Origin: Alterileibacterium massiliense
Lineage (GTDB): Bacteria; Bacillota; Clostridia; Peptostreptococcales; Anaerovoracaceae
Direction of reading: 5' to 3'
Length of the DNA: 64,000 nucleotides
NCBI RefSeq assembly: GCF_900104645.1
Contig: NZ_FNWE01000001.1
Location: 69,765 to 133,764 of the forward strand
Shown one piece after another: positions 59,699 to 64,000 of the stretch. The stretch's first letter is position 1, and each line of letters starts with the position of its first letter. The notes beneath the pieces were generated by a model, which was not told the origin of the DNA, did not search any database, and worked only from the letters and a program-made list of their open reading frames with translations. A program made the position numbers and the translations under genes.

Positions 59699-60436
59699 AT
59701 GTTTGGTTATTATGGTTACGGTTTTAATTCCGGATATTTTTCATCGATGATAGTTCTACTACCTGCTTTTATTTTTACGCTTTTCGTTCAGGCAAAGATG
59801 AAGTCTACATATGCTAGGTATTCAAATCTTGAAAATAGCAAGCATATAACGGGAGTAGAGGCTGCAAGGATTCTTCTTGACAGAGAGGGACTATCTGATA
59901 CTGTTCCAATTAACATCATAAGGGGAGATGCCCTGACAAATTACTATGATCCGAGGTCTAACAGCTTAAATCTCTCGGAGGCGGTGGGTAATGATTATTC
60001 TATTGCATCTATGTGCATCGCCTGCCATGAAGTTGGACACGCAATTCAGCATAATAAGGGATATGCACCTATCACAATAAGGAATGCCCTCGTTCCTCTT
60101 ACTAATTTTACGCAGGGAATATCTTGGCCGCTTATAATGATAGGACTTGTTTTGACATGGCAAAATCCAGCGAGCATGGCTGGTAATATGCTATTTAATT
60201 TTGGCGTAATATGTTTTTTAGTAGTCTGTCTTTTCCATCTTGTCACCCTACCTGTTGAATTTGATGCAAGCCATAGAGCCATAGCAAAGATGCAGGAATA
60301 TGGCATTGTTGATGACAGAGATCTCGAGGGAAGCAAGGCGGTGCTTAGGTCTGCAGCAATGACATATGTCGCAGCACTTGCAACAGCTGTTGCAGCACTT
60401 CTCAGGGTGCTGGTTATGAGAGGTTCTCGTGAATGA
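59699..60436 (+). CDS. Membrane zinc metallopeptidase (YugP family)
   Basis: The 245-residue protein has an N-terminal hydrophobic anchor (MIVLLPAFIFTLFV), the zinc-binding CHEVGHAIQH, and two further membrane helices (WPLIMIGLVLTW, FNFGVICFLVVCLFHL), then an ASHRAIAKMQEYG segment. This matches the YugP-type neutral zinc metallopeptidases; the physiological substrate is not known. AAAGGAG precedes the ATG. It lies between fmt and rsmB, an order frequent in Clostridia, and overlaps rsmB by 4 bp. Confidence 0.92.
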   Translation: MFGYYGYGFNSGYFSSMIVLLPAFIFTLFVQAKMKSTYARYSNLENSKHITGVEAARILLDREGLSDTVPINIIRGDALTNYYDPRSNSLNLSEAVGNDYSIASMCIACHEVGHAIQHNKGYAPITIRNALVPLTNFTQGISWPLIMIGLVLTWQNPASMAGNMLFNFGVICFLVVCLFHLVTLPVEFDASHRAIAKMQEYGIVDDRDLEGSKAVLRSAAMTYVAALATAVAALLRVLVMRGSRE

Positions 60437-61689
60437 AACAGGATTGGTTAGCATCATTTGACGCACTTAATAAAGTATATAAAGAATCTGCGTATTCAAA
60501 TATTGCAATTAATAATTCCCTAAGGAAATTTAAAGACGCGGATTCCGCCTTTGTACAGATGATGGTAAAAGGTGTAATAAGGAATCAAATTCTTTTGGAT
60601 TACATAATAGATGGTCTTGCTAAGCGTGGTATAAGAAGCGTCAATGTGAGGCCACTTCTTATATTGAGAATGTCAATTTTTGCAATAAATTCAATGGATA
60701 GCATACCTGATTATGCCACCGTAAACGAGGCTGCTCTATTATCAAAATCTCTAGCTAGAGGAACTACAGGCTTTATAAATGGTATTTTAAGGTCTTATTT
60801 AAGAGAAAAGGATAGATTTTCAATTGATAAGATAGAAGAAAGGATAAGGCTATCTTTTCCAAAAGAATTATATGAACTCATTTTGAAACAATATAAGGAT
60901 GAGGGAATAAAGATAATGGAAGCATTGAATGAGCCAAAGCCCGTGGTTCTAAGATGTAATAAGAGCCTAATAGACAGGGATTCATTGATTGAAAAAATGA
61001 ATGAAAAAGGCTATAGCGTAATTCTCGATAAAACAACTAAAAATGGGATAATAGTCAGGCAAGGTATGCCTTTAAAAGATGATATGTATAACGAGGGCTT
61101 ATATTCGGTTCAATCTTCGTCATCTATAGAAGCTATAGAAAGACTTAATCCCAAAAGAGGCTCAATGGTCTTAGACCTCTGTGCAGCACCCGGTGGTAAG
61201 AGCATAGCGGCAGCAGAGAATATGCTTAACGAAGGAAGTGTAATTGCCTCTGACATATATCCGCATAGAATAGATCTGATTAATAAAAATGCCAAAAGGT
61301 CGAAGATAGATATTATAGAAACAAGAGAAATGGACGGAGCAGTGCTCAATCGTGACATGATAGGTAAATTTGATTATGTAATTGCTGATGTCCCTTGCTC
61401 AGGGCTTGGCGTAATACCAAGTAAGCCTGAGATAAAGTACAGAGTTGATTTAAAAAAACTGGATTCTCTTAAAAAAATTCAAGAAAAGATACTTATAAAT
61501 GGCATAAAATATCTAAAAAATAATGGGTATATAATTTACTCAACTTGCACAATAAATAAAGAGGAAAATGAAGAGCTTGTTACTAGGGTATTATCATCAA
61601 TTCCTGATATTGAAATAGTTGAAAGTAGATGTTTTTTACCTTATAATAACAAAATAGGTTTTTATTATTGTATAATGCAAAAAATATGA
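60433..61689 (+). CDS. rsmB: 16S rRNA (cytosine(967)-C(5))-methyltransferase
   Basis: RsmB has an N-terminal NusB-like RNA-binding domain (residues 1-140) and a C-terminal SAM-dependent domain with VLDLCAAPGGKSIAAAE, the catalytic VPCSGLGVI and STCTINKEENEELV (second Cys). The protein has 418 residues. The start overlaps the metallopeptidase stop, and its stop overlaps stp (ATGA). Confidence 0.96.
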   Translation: MKQDWLASFDALNKVYKESAYSNIAINNSLRKFKDADSAFVQMMVKGVIRNQILLDYIIDGLAKRGIRSVNVRPLLILRMSIFAINSMDSIPDYATVNEAALLSKSLARGTTGFINGILRSYLREKDRFSIDKIEERIRLSFPKELYELILKQYKDEGIKIMEALNEPKPVVLRCNKSLIDRDSLIEKMNEKGYSVILDKTTKNGIIVRQGMPLKDDMYNEGLYSVQSSSSIEAIERLNPKRGSMVLDLCAAPGGKSIAAAENMLNEGSVIASDIYPHRIDLINKNAKRSKIDIIETREMDGAVLNRDMIGKFDYVIADVPCSGLGVIPSKPEIKYRVDLKKLDSLKKIQEKILINGIKYLKNNGYIIYSTCTINKEENEELVTRVLSSIPDIEIVESRCFLPYNNKIGFYYCIMQKI

Positions 61690-62432
61690 GAGTTGGCTAT
61701 CTGACAGATAAAGGAAATAGAAGATTAAAGAACGAAGACTCTGTAATGGTGGTATTACAGAAGCGTTTTTTCATGCTTGCAGACGGAGTCGGAGGAAATA
61801 AGGCGGGAGAAATTGCGAGCAGAACTGCCCTCGATGCCTTAGAGGACTACATTTTAAAAAATGAAATACCTGAAGAGCAGGGCAAGGATAAGATGTTTCT
61901 TTATTTTGAAGATGCTGTAAACTTTGTAAATGAAGTTGTATGCAGATTATCGGAGGGAGTGCCTGAATATGATGGAATGGCAACGACGCTGGTTTTTGCA
62001 TATATAGGAAAGGACGCATTATATATATCAAATATAGGTGATAGCAGGGTTTACCTTATTCATGGAGATGAGATTTACCAGATTACCGAAGACCATACAT
62101 ATGTAAATGACCTTATTAAGATGGGAGTAATAACCCAAGAGGAAGCGATTAATCATAATAAAAAAAATGTGATAACGAGGGCTATCGGGGAAGATGCTTA
62201 TAGCGGACCTGATTGCTTTAGCGTTAATTATGAAAAAGATGATAAAGTTTTGATGTGCACAGATGGTTTGTACACAGAGCTTAGCAATGAGGATCTTCTT
62301 AGGGAGATGCTTAATGCCGATGATATGAAAACTTGTGCGAGAACACTTGTAGATAAGGCCAAATTGCACGGAGGAAATGACAATATTTCTGTAATCTGCA
62401 TTGATAAGATGGAGGAAAGCGATGAGCAATAA
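61686..62432 (+). CDS. stp: PP2C-type protein phosphatase Stp
   Basis: Stp dephosphorylates Ser/Thr targets of the adjacent kinase. PP2C motifs are GNRRLKNEDS, FMLADGVGGNKAGEIAS, MATTLVFAYI, NIGDSRVYLIHGDEIYQITEDHT, and the C-terminal GGNDNISVICI. ATG 61686, overlapping the rsmB stop, is preferred to the TTG at 61668. It overlaps prkC by 11 bp. Confidence 0.96.
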   Translation: MRVGYLTDKGNRRLKNEDSVMVVLQKRFFMLADGVGGNKAGEIASRTALDALEDYILKNEIPEEQGKDKMFLYFEDAVNFVNEVVCRLSEGVPEYDGMATTLVFAYIGKDALYISNIGDSRVYLIHGDEIYQITEDHTYVNDLIKMGVITQEEAINHNKKNVITRAIGEDAYSGPDCFSVNYEKDDKVLMCTDGLYTELSNEDLLREMLNADDMKTCARTLVDKAKLHGGNDNISVICIDKMEESDEQ

Positions 62433-64000
62433 ATTACTTGCGGGCAGATATGAGCTGATTGAAAAAATCGGCGATGGGGGTATGGCAGTTGTATACAAGG
62501 CTAAGGATAAATTGCTTAATAGATATATAGCGATAAAAATTCTTCGTCCGGAATTTACTAAAGATGCCTCATTTGTTGAAAATTTCAAAAGAGAGTCGCA
62601 GGCAGCAGCAGGACTTTCACACCCTAATATAGTTGCAGTCTATGATGTAGGTAGAGAAGGCAACATAAATTACATAGTAATGGAGCTCATAGACGGCAGA
62701 ACACTAAGCGATATTATAGCTGAAGAGGCTCCTATGGACTATCGCAAGGTAATAGATATTACAAGGCAGGTAGCTTCTGCACTTTCCGTTGCACATAATA
62801 ATAAGATTATTCATAGAGATGTAAAGCCTCAGAATATCATGATTACCAAAGATGGGACTGTAAAGCTCGCGGATTTTGGTATTGCAAAGGCAGTTAATGA
62901 TGCAACGCTTTCTACCGGTAGCAAGATAATCGGCTCCGTTCACTATTTTTCACCTGAGCAAGCTAGGGGAAATTATGTAGATGAGAGATCTGATATTTAC
63001 TCACTTGGAATTGTAATGTATGAAATGCTCACAGGTAAGGTGCCTTTCGACGGAGATAATCCTGTTACTGTAGCACTTAAACATATAAATGAGGAGATAA
63101 AACCGCCTAGTGAACTGGTAAGCGGAATACCACCTCAGCTCGAGAGATCTGTTATGAAATGTGCAAACAAATTCCAGACTAATAGATATACAAGTGCAGG
63201 CGAGCTTATTGAGGATTTAGATAATATTGAATTTGTAACAAAGATAGTAGGAAACACCTTCTTCAATGATGCCGCAGCCACAGTTGAAAGAAAAAAGAAT
63301 GATTCAGATGAATTAGACAATAAGAGTGACAAAAAAAAGAAAAAGAAAGCAGGCAAGAAAAAGAAGGTAATAATCGGGATTGCTGCCGCCTTAGTTCTTC
63401 TTATTGCACTATTTTTCATAGGAAAGAGCGTAGGATTATTTGGGGGAGATTCAAAGGTAGTGCCTGATTTATCGGGAATGACATATGAGCAGGCAGAAAA
63501 GACAGCTACGAAAGACGGATTTAAAATCAAAAAAGGAAGCGGTGTATATAGTCCTGATGTTGCAAAGGACAGGGTCGCTCAACAGAGCCTTGAGGCAGGC
63601 ACAAAGCATAGAAAGGGTTCTACGATTACAGTTAATCTGAGCAAAGGTTCAAAGGCAGGAACATTGCCAAATCTAATCGGTAAGAAGTATGATGAGGCAG
63701 AAAAGATAATAAAGAAAAATGGTTATAAGCTTGGTATTGTAAAGGAAGTTACATCAACTGAGCCTGCAGGAACTATCCTTAAACAAGACCCTGAAGGAGG
63801 CGTAGAAGCAGACAAGGGAACGAAGATAAATATTACTGTCAGCGATGGAAAAGGCAAGGAAAAAGGTACTGTACCTACTTTAACAGGAAAAACTCTAGAG
63901 CAGGCGAAGTCTGCCATAGCTTCGGCAGGTTTTCAGGTAGGAAACATATCTTATAATAATAGCGATATTTATGGAAGTGGATATGTAATGTACCAGCAGT
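62422..64000 (+). CDS. prkC: PASTA-domain serine/threonine protein kinase (3' end outside window)
   Basis: The frame starts at ATG 62422 after GGAGGAAAG and runs off the window, giving 526 codons. The kinase domain has GDGGMAVVYKA, the AIKIL lysine, IIHRDVKPQNIM, DFGIAKA and SVHYFSPEQARG. A lysine-rich juxtamembrane stretch and one transmembrane helix (VIIGIAAALVLLIALFFIG, about residue 315) precede three extracellular PASTA repeats (VPDLSGMTYEQAEK, LPNLIGKKYDEAEK, VPTLTGKTLEQAKS). PASTA repeats sense muropeptides, so it should couple peptidoglycan state to phosphorylation. It forms the stp-prkC pair. Confidence 0.97.
   Translation, partial: MSNKLLAGRYELIEKIGDGGMAVVYKAKDKLLNRYIAIKILRPEFTKDASFVENFKRESQAAAGLSHPNIVAVYDVGREGNINYIVMELIDGRTLSDIIAEEAPMDYRKVIDITRQVASALSVAHNNKIIHRDVKPQNIMITKDGTVKLADFGIAKAVNDATLSTGSKIIGSVHYFSPEQARGNYVDERSDIYSLGIVMYEMLTGKVPFDGDNPVTVALKHINEEIKPPSELVSGIPPQLERSVMKCANKFQTNRYTSAGELIEDLDNIEFVTKIVGNTFFNDAAATVERKKNDSDELDNKSDKKKKKKAGKKKKVIIGIAAALVLLIALFFIGKSVGLFGGDSKVVPDLSGMTYEQAEKTATKDGFKIKKGSGVYSPDVAKDRVAQQSLEAGTKHRKGSTITVNLSKGSKAGTLPNLIGKKYDEAEKIIKKNGYKLGIVKEVTSTEPAGTILKQDPEGGVEADKGTKINITVSDGKGKEKGTVPTLTGKTLEQAKSAIASAGFQVGNISYNNSDIYGSGYVMYQQ

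Overview
The window is a gene-dense, low-GC chromosomal segment of a Gram-positive anaerobe of the class Clostridia. The evidence for this is AT-rich intergenic DNA, strong Shine-Dalgarno sites with some TTG/GTG starts, HrcA/CIRCE control of groESL, a Rex redox regulator, type III pantothenate kinase, AsnA, HslUV, a class B sortase with an SPKTG-type substrate, and a PASTA-domain kinase. Gene content fits an oral-type Eubacterium/Mogibacterium (Family XIII) relative, but that placement is an inference. I see no phage, IS element, CRISPR array or recognisable defence island.

Layout. 0-2 kb: the 3' part of a repeat-rich GH25 muramidase and a small membrane protein. 2-12.9 kb: metG, tatD nuclease, tilS, ftsH, a PucR-type regulator, coaX, dusB and an orphan amino-acid-binding lipoprotein. 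13-24.2 kb: a PepV-type dipeptidase, then tsaE-tsaB-tsaD-abcF-acpP-rex-(ferredoxin)-(P-loop/Asp23-like protein)-ogg-groES-groEL, an order that recalls the Bacillus ydiB-groEL region. 24.4-33.2 kb: a small membrane protein, a lipid-kinase family protein, a CsbD-like protein, a phosphohexomutase (minus strand), sortase B, a tandem glycine riboswitch with an AGCS symporter, an SPKTG-anchored surface protein, and an apt-like phosphoribosyltransferase (minus strand). 33.2-41.3 kb: two adjacent acyl-CoA synthetase paralogues, an alanine/ornithine racemase-like enzyme, greA, lysS and a small membrane protein. 41.3-46.6 kb: an unexplained 555-bp gap, then topA-hslV-hslU and a YigZ-family protein. 46.7-48.4 kb: one promoter, 16 tRNA genes and one terminator. 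48.4-55 kb: a YibE/F gene, thymidine kinase, two more YibE/F-type genes, a radical SAM protein (minus strand), an AEC transporter and queH. 55-64 kb: asnA, then priA-def-fmt-metallopeptidase-rsmB-stp-prkC, with prkC running off the window.

Functional links. TilS is encoded in the same window as a CAU-anticodon tRNA carrying C4-G69 and C5-G68 pairs. SrtB and the SPKTG surface protein are probably enzyme and substrate. Stp and PrkC are an antagonistic phosphatase/kinase pair. HslV and HslU form one protease.

The most unusual observation is an apparent domain exchange: LysS carries a C-terminal Trbp111-type tRNA-binding domain, while MetG, where this domain is normally found, ends without it. 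Other points worth checking are a run of eight G at the signal-peptide junction of the surface protein, a YibE/F reading frame with no canonical start that opens inside tdk, a P-loop/Asp23-like fusion, a tRNA-Tyr with a C1-G72 pair, and several short tandem arrays in intergenic DNA, one with an 11-bp period. No wholly new multi-gene system is obvious.
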